The notes below the pieces were generated by a model. That model was given only the letters and a program-made list of their open reading frames with translations, was not told where the DNA came from and did no database searches. A stretch of DNA of 64,000 bases from Panaeolus papilionaceus (taxonomy: Eukaryota > Basidiomycota > Agaricomycetes > Agaricales). The DNA is taken from contig JADNRZ010000022.1 of NCBI GenBank assembly GCA_015501605.1, forward strand, positions 682,001 through 746,000, given 5' to 3'. The position numbers and the translations under genes are program-made. This document shows, piece after piece, positions 23,794-35,221 of this stretch (the stretch's first letter is position 1; every line of letters starts with the position of its first letter).

Positions 23794-25200
23794 ATGCGAG
23801 ACGGCTACTCTGTGACACGAAATGGTGTCGCAGCATGGGTGGAAAACTCCCGTGGAACCATGTATCGTGTACTGGGAACCAAAGACCACTCTTCGAACAG
23901 AGTCACCATTCGGGTTGGCCTTCGAAGAAACGCAACCACAGAGACTCACAAATACTTCCAGGTCCGCCATTTATGTTCTGCAGCTTGAAGGCTATACCCA
24001 GAATATAATAACTAACGGTCCTCTTTAATTATTAAGATCTTCCGAGTTGCTTGGTCACGAAATCCTCAGTTGCAAGGGAGTTATTATTGTGCTCTGAAGG
24101 CGCACAGCTCTGCCATTGAAGCCACTCGCAACCATCCCTTACCAGCTCATGGCCCGCCCAACCTCTATTTCTGGATGATAGCTGGAGACACAAAGGATAC
24201 TTATGGACCTTTTCGAAACAAAGCAATAACGGGTTGGCCTATGATGGGGCCTGGATATAAAATGCCTCAGGCGGGTGGGGATCATAGTGAGGAAATTTAA
24301 TTTCTAATGCTCCATCATGAATCTCACCCTCCCTTCCTTTCACCACCACAAACCATAGAGGTCGCCACAGTACATTTCGAAATACGCCGCATCAAGAATG
24401 CAACGCTCATTCCTAAACGCTTACTTTTCACCAATAAGCCTGCGCTCTCTCTTGGGCAAATGAGAGCCTCAGGTGTTCCAGTCAGAGTCGAAGACGACCC
24501 GTTGATCACCTTCGAGTTCATCCTCGAGGTGCTCCCATCAACAGAGCCCAGTCAAGGACTATCTTCATCGTCATGTGTTACTCAAAAGCGTATAGGACAG
24601 AAACGAAAGGTCGAAGTTGTGAACATTGTCGATACCGAGTCTGAAGAGGATGATGAAAAAGGCAGTGACTCTGACGAAGGCAGCATGTACGCCGCACCGG
24701 AGCCGTCAATGAAGAGAATAGGTAGGTTACGTTCAGGCTGCTTTTGCAAGTATGTAAACAAACGTAACTCTTTATTTAGATTTATCTGCTATGACTTCGC
24801 AAAGAAACAAACGTCAGCGATTGACTAGATCACACAGGGGTTTGTTTGTGCTGAATTGGCTTCAAGCGCTCTAACTTACAGTTGGCTTCGCTTCCACAGG
24901 AATTCTGAAGACATCCATGGGCACGGACAAAGGCGCTTCTGGCTCATCCAGAGCCATAAACCTTGAGGGCGAAGTGGACGCATTAATGATAGACAGTGTC
25001 GTTGCATCTGCTTCGAGGAAACTCCAGAATGTGATGAACCAACAGCACCTATTGACGAATCGGGTGCTCAAGCTGATCGAGGTTAGTTGATGTATTCTTC
25101 TCGTTAAAATGTAGCTGACTCGTTTAAGGTGAAGGAAAAGCAAAACCAGGAACTGCAGAATCTTCTTTTAGGTTTAGAGAATTCGACGGACGCGTGCTAG
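23794..25200 (+). CDS. Unrecognised family, copy c3 (partner of c6)
   Basis: Exon 1: MRDGYSVTRNGVAAWVENS, then RVTIRVGLRRN and HKYFQ. Exon 2: IFRVAWSRNPQLQGSYYCAL, YFWMIAGDTKDTYG, GWPMMGPGYKMPQA. Exon 3: EVATVHFEIRRIKNA, then RASGVPVRVEDDPLITFEF and ILEVLP, then KRIGQKRKVEVVNIVDTESE with a long acidic/Ser run (EEDDEKGSDSDEGS). A small basic exon follows (SQRNKRQRLTRSH), then a Ser-rich exon ending in the helix ASRKLQNVMNQQHLLTNRVL and KLIE, and a last exon VKEKQNQELQNLLLGLE. Both basic clusters look like nuclear localisation signals; VEVVNIVDTESEED resembles a SUMO-interacting core followed by phosphorylatable acids. It is nearly the same as c6 in exons, introns and upstream DNA. No enzyme motif was seen. 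Confidence 0.75.
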
Positions 25201-25789
25201 TGATCGTCACTGAGTAGCAGCAATTATTGAGCTCGGGAGCGCGGGTGGTTTTTGGAGACATTTGTAATCTACTATCCTTTTTGTCTTGTAAGTATGTCCT
25301 ACTAAAATGTGATTACCCTGCACTTGTGCTGCAGTCAGGGTTAGTTGTGGGGACCTATGTGAGGATGTGGCCTTTGGTGGGACTGCGCGCTGCTACCGTG
25401 TGACTTTGGCTCTCGTTGCTCGTTGCTCCCTTGGGTGCAGCCCGCGAGACTGCGCCATGGCGCTGGCGACGGTGCATCCATGGCGCCTTGCCCATAAAGC
25501 CATTCTTGCTCTACTAACGGCGGACTTGTCATTCCACACTCCATATTTGTTCCTGAATTGGCCTATGTACAGGCTGCTTCCGTATGCGATGAACTGCTCG
25601 CGCGGCGAGTCCGAGCGCCAGTGGTGCAGTGATGCATCACATCCCGCAGACGTCAACAAAGAAAGAAGAGGCGGATCACCTCGAGAATATGAATACGCAA
25701 TATAAAAGCCAGTCATCCTACAGTATTTGTGTTGGTTCAAGTTCATCCCTCGCCTTTAACATTCAACCTCACCCAGCCTACCGCCATCC
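25201..25789. other. Spacer c3-c4
   Basis: 3' end of c3 and promoter of c4. A GC-rich stretch around 25430-25490 containing GCCATGGCGCTGGCG recurs on the complement upstream of c5 (about 39120-39160), so this spacer belongs to the inverted duplication. Confidence 0.5.
25701..25707 (+). promoter_or_regulatory. TATA box of c4
   Basis: TATAAAA about 83 bases upstream of the c4 ATG. The inverted partner c5 keeps an equivalent element at 38863-38870 on the complement. Confidence 0.5.
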
Positions 25790-27110
25790 ATGTCAGGGAA
25801 CACAGTCACCCGCAACGGTATCACTGCGTGGACGGAAAACCCAGATAACAAAAAATACCCTATCCTGAAGGTTCAAGATCACGACGCAGTTCGCGTTACC
25901 ATACACCTTGGAGTGTCTACGTTCTCTAATGTTTGTGGAGATCAGCAACAGGTTCGAAATTTTCATTCTCTCTAGAGACAATCGTCGTGCCCTGACGCGA
26001 TCTTGAAAAATTTAAAAATCCTTTCTGTTCAAAGACTTTTCGCGTTCGATGGCGCGATATGAATGACCCTCCGATCACAGCATATTGGGTTGTGAAGGCC
26101 AATACCAACGCCAATGTCGAGGAGTTAAAGCAAGACCGTCGAGACAGTGCTCCCGTGATATATCGTCTCATGGGGAAAAACTCTAATTCGCATATCTATG
26201 GATCTGCTTCGGGTAACGAATGGTCAATGATTGTTAGAAACGATTCAAGGGATGAAGGTGATGAAGTTCTCGTTTATTCTCGCGATAAACGAGTACTTAC
26301 AATACTATAGTTGTCGCTAGAGCTCGGTTAGAGATTCGGACCGTCGAAGGAGATGTTTCACAAAGTGCCCGAAAGTTGGAGGGTATTGATGAGACTATGG
26401 AGCAATCTGGCGTTAACCGGAACCCTTTCGCCATTTTTGACTTTGTGTTCCATCCACTGGCAAGCGCCAATGGTCCATCCGAGAACGCTTCAAATTCAAA
26501 CGAAGCCGATAATGTTCAGGCCCACGCCCAGAGGAAACGCGATAGAGAAGAAGCAGATCTCCAATATCCTTCAACGAACAGGGGAAATTCAGTCACAGCT
26601 GAGGAATACCAGGCCAAAAGGACCAGAGGTCTGTCAAGCGCATCTACTCATACTGGATTTCAGCGAGAAATTGAACCATGATTACCCTCACAGCGTCGGC
26701 TTTTGAGCCACAGTGCGCCTCGGGGTCTACAGGGTCTGGTAATAGAGCTAACCAGTGTGCCAGCCTTGTGTATCCAGCTCCCGGCGTTCAATCATCAGCC
26801 TCAATGCAGACGGGTGCTTATATCCAACCCACATTCCCTATCCCTGTCTACCATGGTCAACCAGAAGACACCCGAGTCGCTCAAATTTCGAGACACCTGG
26901 CCCATTTATCCCACAAAAAAGAAGTCCTCGAGAATATTCTTCTGGATAAGGTTCGGGTATGTCATTTCGTCCATTTTCATTCGTTCGAGGGAAACTCACT
27001 TTGTTTCGGTGAATATTTTATTATGTAAATACCCGATCGGTTAGGTGCTGGAGACGGAAGTACAGGGCCTTGAAGAGCTGGTGAATCGGTTTGGTGCGCA
27101 AGGGCGCTGA
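25790..27110 (+). CDS. Unrecognised family, copy c4 (partner of c5)
   Basis: Exon 1: MSGNTVTRNGITAWTENPDN, KKYPILKVQDHDAVRVTIHL. Exon 2 (after the acceptor near 26035): TFRVRWRDMNDPPITAYWVV, VIYRLMGKNSNSHIYG, EWSMIVRND. Exon 3: VVARARLEIRTVEGDVSQSA, EQSGVNRNPFAIFDFVFHPL, then a basic cluster AQRKRDREEADLQ and AKRTRG. Exon 4: a Ser/Pro-rich stretch ending in the helix ISRHLAHLSHKKEVLENILL. Last exon: VLETEVQGLEELVNRFGAQG R, stop at 27110. Compared with c1-c3 the second block is altered: QGSYYC is replaced by ITAYWVV and GWPM by EWSM. c4 and c5 therefore form a separate subfamily. The long acidic run of c3 is missing here. The reading frame is intact in all exons I could trace. Confidence 0.72.
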
Positions 27111-28785
27111 GAGGGGGTGACGACTGAGGGGTTTTGGATACGATCGCACCCCCATCAATTCGAATCGTAGTACAATATACCTAGCATAATGCCAAGTTCA
27201 TCTCTTCCACATTCCATCATCTCATTCATGATTTTACAACCTAAGTGAACAACTCAAGTTTCTCTCAAAAATAAAGCCAAGAATATATACCAATTACCGT
27301 CATACACACAACAAGATCTACACTACGGGGTATCAAAAACTAAAACAACAGCAATACAAGGTCTCCTCGCTAGCAGACCGCGAGTGCTCGAATATCTTGA
27401 TAGTCTACTACAACATATGTACACATACACCGAAACGTTTCGAAACAGATCAAGAAAAGAAATATAGAAAAACAGAGATGAAATGATGGATGCATGATAG
27501 TGTAAATAAAATATTTGTATAATAAATAAATAAATAAATATCATACTGCGATGAATTGTAGAAAAATTAGGATGTGTGTAATGTGGTGTGATACAGAGAG
27601 CATGGATTGTGGGATATATGTAGAGAGAAAAATGAAAAACAATCAAGGAAAGAACAACGAGAAACTGCAACGAACTTCACCAGCCACGATACGCACAACT
27701 TGTCCACGCCTAAACAGAGTCGATTGCGGCTCCAACACGAACCTCCAAACGCTCCCATGAAAATGGCGCAAATCCACCGTCGTCGACATTTCGCGGGATG
27801 TGTCCAGCTCGCGGGAACGAAACGTGCACAGGGTCATCCACCACCGAGGGTCCTTCGAGAACGCGTAAATCAGACTAGAGAGACTTTTTGGGAGATCAAC
27901 GTTCTTGTAGACGCCACTATCACTTTGTTGCCTTTTCCAGTTCTGATGGGGGTATGTCTGGGGTATGCGCTGGGAGGCTGCGGCAGACTCGATTTCGGAA
28001 CAAGGAAAGGGAAGGAAAGAGATGCTTGACTTCTCGAGCCTTGGCTCTCGCCCATCCATCATCCCACCATAGGCGATGATCTTGGTCTTAGTCTTGGACT
28101 CCGTCGACCATCGAATTCGAAATTGCAGCGTCGAATGCAGATAAAACTCGCGCAATGCGCCAATCGTGTAACCCAAGTACGATTACATCCGATATGAGTC
28201 CAAGAGTTTGCCGTTCGAATCGATTGCGGAGCGGAGGTGTCGGTGAAAGTGGTGAGTGCGGAGATGGTGTATCAGTTGGAGGAGAGGGACATCGGGTTTT
28301 ACGTTCGGCTCGATTGAATGTCGAATAGGACAAATGTGGTAGCAGAACTCCAACAAAATGAAATGAGGTTGAAGTTCGAAGCAGGGACGATGAAATTAAT
28401 GGTCACAAGACCACTCAAAGTCCAACTCTCCAGGGAGGACAAGGAGACCGACACTTCCTTCCACCAAACAACGCAATTCACTCGACGCTGCCAATTCAAT
28501 CCGTTCCAAATCCGCTCGTCCAAAAGAGTCCGGGTGATTAGACAGACACACAACCCCACACCCCAGGCACCCAGTCATGCTAACCCTTCCAGTCAAAATC
28601 TCAGGGTTACGACACCCAAAATGACGAGCCCTTGCAGTTTTGCGATAAAAAGCCAACGCCAGGTGACCGAAGAACCCTTTCCCCTCTGTTTCCCCTCTTC
28701 CTCTTTCCACCCCCTTGATCAAAAAAAGCATCTTCGTCCCCCCATGATCAACCTGCCCTCTTCCCTTCTCAATGAAATCAACCTC
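27111..28785. other. Gap downstream of c4 and of the kinase gene
   Basis: Convergent region between c4 (plus) and the kinase (minus). An AAAT-type microsatellite lies at 27521-27540. A minus frame open over 28176-27643 (containing GALREFYLHSTLQFRIR and AFSKDPRWWMTLCTFRS) looks protein-like but starts without ATG and matches no family I know. It could be an exon of an unrecognised minus-strand gene, or kinase 3' UTR. I leave it uncalled. Confidence 0.35.
27521..27540. repeat. AAAT tetranucleotide microsatellite
   Basis: About five uninterrupted AATA/AAAT units in AT-rich intergenic DNA downstream of c4. Confidence 0.8.
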
Positions 28786-31700
28786 TCAAACAACCTCTCT
28801 CCGCGTGATACTATCGATGCCCTCCTGATCAAGTAGCAACCCTTCCTGTTCTTCTTCCTCCTCTTCTTCCACGATCTCTTCTTCCTCCTCTTCAATCTCT
28901 TCTTCCTTATCTCCTTCACCCTCCAAACTTTCATCCGCCTTGCGTCCAAGATCACCATTCATATTCATCTCAACAGCCCTCCCAAATGCCTCTCTATCTT
29001 CCCCTCGACTCTGCTTTTCAACCTCCATAGGCACACCCTGCATCGACAAGCCTCCAATCCGAGACGTATCCATATCCACATCCATACCCATATATCCCGA
29101 CGCAGATCGCTCACGCACATGTCCCACTCCACGCGACACACTGCTCCCATCACCCACAATTCCCTCTTTCATCCACTCCTCGTCCCATAAATCCATAATC
29201 CTCGCCCGTCTCCTCCGATCTCTCACCAACAACCTCTCAACTATCCTCCTCGCTCCTTTCGACTTCACAAGCGTCGGACCAACGAGCATCTCTCCCTCCT
29301 CCTCCTCCTCCTGCTTGGTTGCACCCTCCTTCTCATCATCCGCATTGTTATCATCATCTTCACCAGGCCACCTCCAGTCTCCCAACGCAATCTTCATCAA
29401 CCACTGCTTCCTCTCCATCTTCCCAACCCCACCGACACCCACCGCTCCTCTCTCACCACCAATCTTTGAGTGTCCTCTCCCGGGGTGTCCATTCCCAAAT
29501 GCCTCATCAACACCCACGCCCTCCCCAAACGGCAGCTGCCGCCCCACAAGTCCATACAAGACAACACCACATGCCCACGCATCGGTGTATCTGGCGTCGT
29601 AGCTGACACCCAACCCGCCTAACACAAGCTCGGGCGCAGCGTAGGCCTCACTTCCACATCGTGTCGTAAGGAGCTCAGAAGTGCCGTTGGGATAAAGCTG
29701 GACGAAGCGTGATAGACCAAAGTCGGAGAGTTTGATTAGCGGAGACGTAGGCGGAGGAAGAGACCAAATAGATGGAGGTTCAGAGGTGGGCACGAGCGAG
29801 CTGAAGAGGGGTGTCGTTAAGAGGATATCTGTGAGGGGACGACCGTGGTTGGGTTGAAGTGAATTGAAGTGGACAGGTCGGATAATTGAATCGAAAGCAG
29901 GGTCAAAATAGAGAGACAGAAAGGAAGGAATTCAATCATCAGCGCTCGTTCAACAAAAATAGCCCGGCGGGACCGCACGGGACGCGCATATATAAGACCG
30001 AACGATACTCACTCTCAAGCTTGATATCCCTATGCACCAACCCCACTCCATGCATCCATTCAACGGCTTTACACAGCTCGCACCAGATCCTTTTCAGCAC
30101 GGGTTCACCTATCCGATGGATCAGCAAATGTCTCATAGGTGGGTGGGATGACAACGTACTCAATTTACTCCATGCAACGTCGTCGTTCACCAATCCTAAC
30201 AAGTCGCCTCCGGGTAGGAAAGGAAGGACGAGGATATGATGTGTCGAGGTTGAGAGGTGGGCGAGAAGAGGGGTAATATTGGGGTGCGAGATGTGCTATT
30301 GGAGAGAGCAATTAGCGAGATGTTCGACGCATGGTTGATAACGGAGCAGATGGTGAACAGAATGAAGCAAGAAACGCAGGGGGGAGAAGGAAACGGAGGA
30401 AAGAAAGAAGACAGGGTAAGCCCATCCAATGAATTAACCGACGCCCAGACCAATTTATCAAAAAAAAAAAATACCCGATAATTAGGGAAAGAAAGGGGTC
30501 AACCGAAACCTATAAAACCAAAGAGCCAAGGACACTACAAAATCACGAAGAAATTGCCAGAAAAAATCAAGAAAGTGGACGGGAAATGAACGCCGTCGCC
30601 GCCAATGCTGCGCGCACTCTGAATCAGCCAACAACCAGCTGATCCCCGCCAATGCTTAGCTCAGGTCTGAACCCATGCTAAACGCCAACGCCAACGCTGA
30701 GACCCAACAACAACACTGAGCTGGGTTCAGGGTTATAAAAAGACCACCACCATCAGCACCGTCATAAACAGACCCCAAAATTTGAAATGTGTGTTCAACA
30801 TATAATAAGCCGCGACATCGGCTGGTTGACCATCACTTCCTGCCCCCTCCATTCCCTTGTCCGATCCATCTTTTCTCTTTCTCGTCCCATCCACCGCATT
30901 CCAAATCCCAGCGCACCATCCCATCTCTCTCTTCGTAAACACAAAAAGGGTCACCCGACAACCCTCACAGTCCAGCCTGACGCCACGCGATCACCTCATC
31001 CAGCCTTGCTTCCTTCCTCGCTTCCAACGCAGATCACTTCTACACCCCTAATCCAGTCCATCGGATGCCCCAAAAACCACAACCACAGCTCAAATCGACC
31101 ACCAGAAGTAACTCAACCACTCCAACACATCCAAATTCATCGATCAATCCCAGCGAAAATCATAAACCCAACCCGAAGAGTCGCAAAAAACGACCACCCA
31201 TCCCGAAATAACGAAACCCATCAAAAAACGCAAGAATCGGTCTATCCCAATAACGTACACCACGTTATCCAGCTTCTCGTCACCACCAGCGTGCCCAAAT
31301 CTAAACCCTACGCTTCTTTCCTCTTCATCCATCCAGACTTGGTTGGGCCTTGGCTACCTCCATGCACAAGCGAGGCAACAGTTTCAAGGGTAGGCCAGGT
31401 GAGGCTGTAAGCGAGCAATCAAGCGAAGCGAGGGTTTATAACCACCACCACTGAGGTATACACCGTGTTCCTCCCCTCCTTGGACCTCACTCATCACTCT
31501 CACTAGAACGAACGAAAAAAACACCAAAGGAGCGACCCAAAGCCGCGAAAAAAGGAAGAGAAAAATGTCCAAAACGAAAAAGGGGAGAAGAAAAGCCACA
31601 AACCTTCAAAACCTCAACCTCTCTAACAAACCCAACCCTCGTCCTCTCCTCTTCTTCCTTCCTCTTCTTACCCCTCGCCCCCTTCACCCTCCGCGGGGTC

Positions 31701-34700
31701 ATCTTAACAGCTACCAACCTCCCTCCCGCTCCTCCCCCACCAAGAGCACTACCGAGCTCGCCGAACGCCACCCCTGTTGGACTTGTCCTCCTTGACGCCC
31801 CTCCCGATGACGCCGTACTCCGTCTGGACAGCGCCCCACTCAACCCAGCTTCGCCATCTTCACCAGCACTGGTCATAGTCACGTCGTTATTATGGACGTG
31901 GCTTTGATCGCCTTCGGCGGAGAGCGTCAACACCCCCGGTCTCACACCCTTCACTCTCCTCCTAAACTTCCTCAAACTCTCGTCTCGCTCAAGTTTGCTG
32001 CCATCTTTATCTTCTCCATCCTTTGTTGGAAGAGGGATGGCGAAAGACGAAGGTGAAAACGATGGCAAAGCCTGAGCAACACCCGAAGCACCAGTGCTAG
32101 AACCAGCACCAGCTGAACCCCACCTCAAACTTGACTTCCTCGACACAGAACTCCTCAAACTCGGATTTCTAGATAGGAGAGTAAGATATTCCGTCATATC
32201 CATATCTTTATCAAGCGGAATCGACAGATCAGGGGAGGAATTGGTGCGGGAGTGTGTAGTCACTGGAGCTGGTGCGGGAGTAGGAATGGAAGGAGTGGTG
32301 GTGGGATTGGAGATAAACGTCGTCGTCGCATTCACACTGGCAGTGGCATTGGACCCCTCATCAACATCCATCCTCCCCCCCTCTTCTACAACCCCCGTCA
32401 TCGATACCTCTCCCACCTGTGCGCGAGGCTGCATAACAGGAGGACTCGTGCTCGAGCTCTGATTGTGCCCGTGCCTGGAGAACGACAATATATTCCTCAG
32501 GCCTTCACGTAGTCTGCTGGGTGGTCGTTTCGTTGTTGGAGGTGTGGGGGTGATTGTGTTGGCATTGGTGTTAGCGATGGGGCTGAAGTTCGTGTTGGAG
32601 GCATTGGGACTGAAGTTGTTGGTGCCATTGGGTATCATCATAGGCGACGACGACGTAGGTGTCATCGACAACCCCGTAACCGTACTCGAACTTGACGTAC
32701 TCGAACCAGACATCATAGTGCTTGAACGAGAAGGAATCGGAATAGGCCCACGGGATGAAGGTGCAGGTGCAAGTGGACTCTGTACATGCGGTGCTGGGTT
32801 CATCGCAGGCTGTTTCACCAGATAGTTATTCTGCCCCGGCATTGTAGATGTCATCGTCGTCCTCAACCCCTCCTCCTTCCCCTTCTCCTCCTCGCCCTCT
32901 CTAAATTCACTCTTTCTACTGCTCCCACTTCCTGCTCTCTCCTTCACACTGCTGCTCCCACTCCCCACCCTCTCCTTCCCACTCGCCCTCCTCCTCAAAT
33001 CCCTCACACTCCTCCGACTAACCAAACTCAGCGGAACACGGGATAGATCCTCTGCCAGCCATACGCTTGAGAATGCGCCATGGCCTAGGGGGCGGAGGAG
33101 ACGGAGGGTAGGACCTGTGGATGGGGTTGTTGATAGTGATGTGGAGGAGGGGTTGGGCGTAGAGGACCGGGATGTCGATGTTGAGCTGGGAATATGCGCC
33201 GATTTAGGCGGTGATGAGGATGTGGGGAATGTGCTTGATGTTGGGGATGCTGTGAACGGTGTTGAATCTACAAGAAAAAAAAGAAAAGCACAAAGGTGAG
33301 TGTCAGATTTATCGTCCATACGGTTCATGCATGTAAAGAGCACGAAATCCAAAAAATAAAAACGAAATTTGTCCGCCTCATCCTCAAAGAAAAGAACGAA
33401 AAAAAATAAGAACCCAAACTCACCATCTCTCAAAACCGATCCGCTCCTTCTAACCTCAACTTTTCCCGTGCTAGGGGACCCTCCTTCAACACTTGCAGGG
33501 CCCACAAACGTCAAGCCAAGTGGCGAAAGCGGCATCTGATGATGTTGGGACCCATTCTGCGCATACAACGCATGATGCGCATACTCTCCATACCCTCCTG
33601 CACTCCCACTCGCCCCTCCTCCTGCTCCACCCACACCACTCCCACTGGCATGCGTCAACAACGCCCCCCTCCCCTCGTTCTTCGGCAACCCCCTCACGCC
33701 CACTCTCGGCGTAGGCAAAGCAATAATGCTCCCCTCATGCAACTCCTCCTCTTCCTCCTCCTCTTCCTCCTCCTCTTCCCCTTCCTCGTCCTCCTCTTCT
33801 TCAGTTTTCTTGATATCCAACGCAGCCGGAGGTGCCTTTTGTCGCTCCAACAACAAAGACCTTTCAAACCTCAACAATATCGGCTCGCGATCCGGGGGTC
33901 TCGGTGTGTCTAGTGCTTCTTCGCTCAACGGCCGGTATGGCTGTTGCGGCTGGTGTTCGGCGTGTGGGTGCTGCGCATGTGAAGGAGTGGATACGAATAC
34001 AGAAGGCATAACAAACGAGGACGAGGCAGAGCTTGGACTATGATGATGATGATAATCATGACTCTGACTCGAAGCTGAGACCGAAGACGTCATCGAGCGT
34101 TCACTGAACCCCGAATTGGAGTTGAGCGAAGATGGGAGACCGGTGAGTGGCGACGAGGCCGATGAGAACGGGGGAAGGTTGGCTAGCGTCGACGAAGGCG
34201 AGGGTGAGGGCGAGTACGATGAGTACCGGAGTGTGGGGACAGGTATGGAGAGCCCAGTGTGTTCTCTGTCGTCATAGGATGACGGCCGAGATAGTGATGC
34301 TTCAGAGTCTGATGACCCTGTGCGTTCGTGCATGCCGCGTACGGGGACGGGTATGGATGTAGAGTGTGCGTGGTTATGCGAGTGACTCGAGTCATGATGA
34401 TGGTGCTGATGATGCTGCCTCCTCCCAAAGGTATGTTCATCGCCCATTTGGTATTCATCTAAACTTGACCGGGCGATCGAGGTGTACCGGGAGGGGAATA
34501 TGAGAGATGGGTGCACGCGGTGAATGTCCGTGTGGGGTGGAGAGGACGAATGAGGGTGGTGGTGGTGGTGATTTGAATGTGAATCCGGCGAACTCGAGTG
34601 ATGCGAATGTGGAGATGAATGCGTTGAATGCGCATGTTCATGTAACGCTAATGAATGGCTCAAAGGCGAAGGCAAGGGTGAAGTCTCATCCCCAGGCGAC

Positions 34701-35221
34701 GTAGGCAGTACTGCATACCGTCTAGGCGGTGACGGCGTCCTCATAGGCGTTGAAAAGAAATCCGCAGTCAACGACCTCGGCTTGGATTTACTCGGTGTGT
34801 CTATCGGTGTCGGCGTAGACACAACAGAATTCTTCTTCATATTATCAACACTATTATTGGTTGGAGTAGCTGACTGCCTGTCCCTTGGGATAAAATTCGA
34901 ATTACGAGATGATGAACTCTTATGGCTGGGATTAGGACTCGGCGGGCGCGTTGAGAATGGAGATGCAAAGAAAGCGTTTGTCTTGGATGTAGGTGGCGAC
35001 GATGAAGATGAAGAAGCGGATGTTGAACTTGTTAGATCCGAGAATGTAGAAGAGAGACTAGAAGTCGAAGACGCAGACGAACGTGAGCGCGAATTGTTTG
35101 ACATTGGAATAGGCAAGAATGAAGATGACGTCGAGGATGAGCCTGACGACGTTGAAGACGTTGAGGATGTCGGTGATAGCGACGAGGGCGGGGGTAGAGG
35201 CTTGCTCAATAGTGCAGTCAT
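28786..35221 (-). CDS. Large Ser/Thr protein kinase with a giant N-lobe insertion
   Basis: Four exons, 35221-33424, 33267-31604, 30295-30013 and 29828-28786, join in frame to 1595 residues. About the first 690 residues are low-complexity (poly-Ser, His-rich, a run of Glu near 33,730-33,790). The kinase domain then starts with LLRPLGHGAFSSVWLAED. About 445 further low-complexity residues follow before the beta-3 lysine in LVAVKMTPRR. After VEVLK the domain continues over a 1308-base intron with HISHPNITPLLAHL, the catalytic loop GLVHRDIKLEN (split by an intron), KLSDFGLSRF, YAAPELVLGG and DAWACGVVLYGLV. The C-terminal tail is acidic. All catalytic residues (K, HRD, DFG, APE) are present, so activity is likely. 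The DIKLEN and APELVLGG context is CAMK-like, but I cannot name a subfamily. The ATG at 35221 is the first in frame; the frame is open slightly upstream without ATG. This gene lies inside the inverted-duplication loop. Confidence 0.88.
30296..31603 (-). other. 1308-base intron within the kinase domain
   Basis: The donor (GTTTGT after VEVLK) and acceptor (CAATAG before HISHPNI) rejoin the kinase N-lobe exactly, so this is an intron and not a gene border. It is more than twenty times the usual size here. It holds an A12 run (30461-30472) and a long plus-strand open frame (30787-31410) with no known motif. A young insertion or an internal transcript would explain the size; neither is shown. Confidence 0.7.

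Larger units (their letters stand above)
23370..27125 (+). repeat. Left arm of a long inverted duplication (c3 + c4)
   Basis: This block reads in the same order as the complement of 41265 down to 37190. The match starts near 23370, where CGAACGA...GTTCAGAGGC also appears on the complement around 41240-41265. It is strong through the roughly 400 bases before c3, including identical runs such as ATTCATTTATTTTTCAG with one extra T on the right and TCTAATCGACAATGTTTGA. It runs through c3/c6 and continues, more diverged, through the c4/c5 promoter and gene. The arms enclose about 10 kb of single-copy DNA with the kinase gene. Confidence 0.75.

Noticed and set aside
27643..28176. Minus-strand 177-codon frame downstream of the kinase
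   Set aside because: No ATG at the head, no recognised family and no clear splice partners; kept as a remark in the gap entry.
28940..29606. Long plus-strand frames opposite the kinase C-terminus
   Set aside because: They are antisense shadows of the low-complexity Glu/Arg-rich kinase exon, with matching Ser/Pro-rich composition.
30787..31410. 207-codon plus-strand frame within the long kinase intron
   Set aside because: Ser/Pro/His-rich without known domain and lying wholly in an intron of the opposite strand; noted under the intron, not called as a gene.
33726..33913. CTCCTC repeat that could be called a microsatellite
   Set aside because: It encodes the poly-Glu run of the kinase protein in frame, so it is part of the coding sequence.
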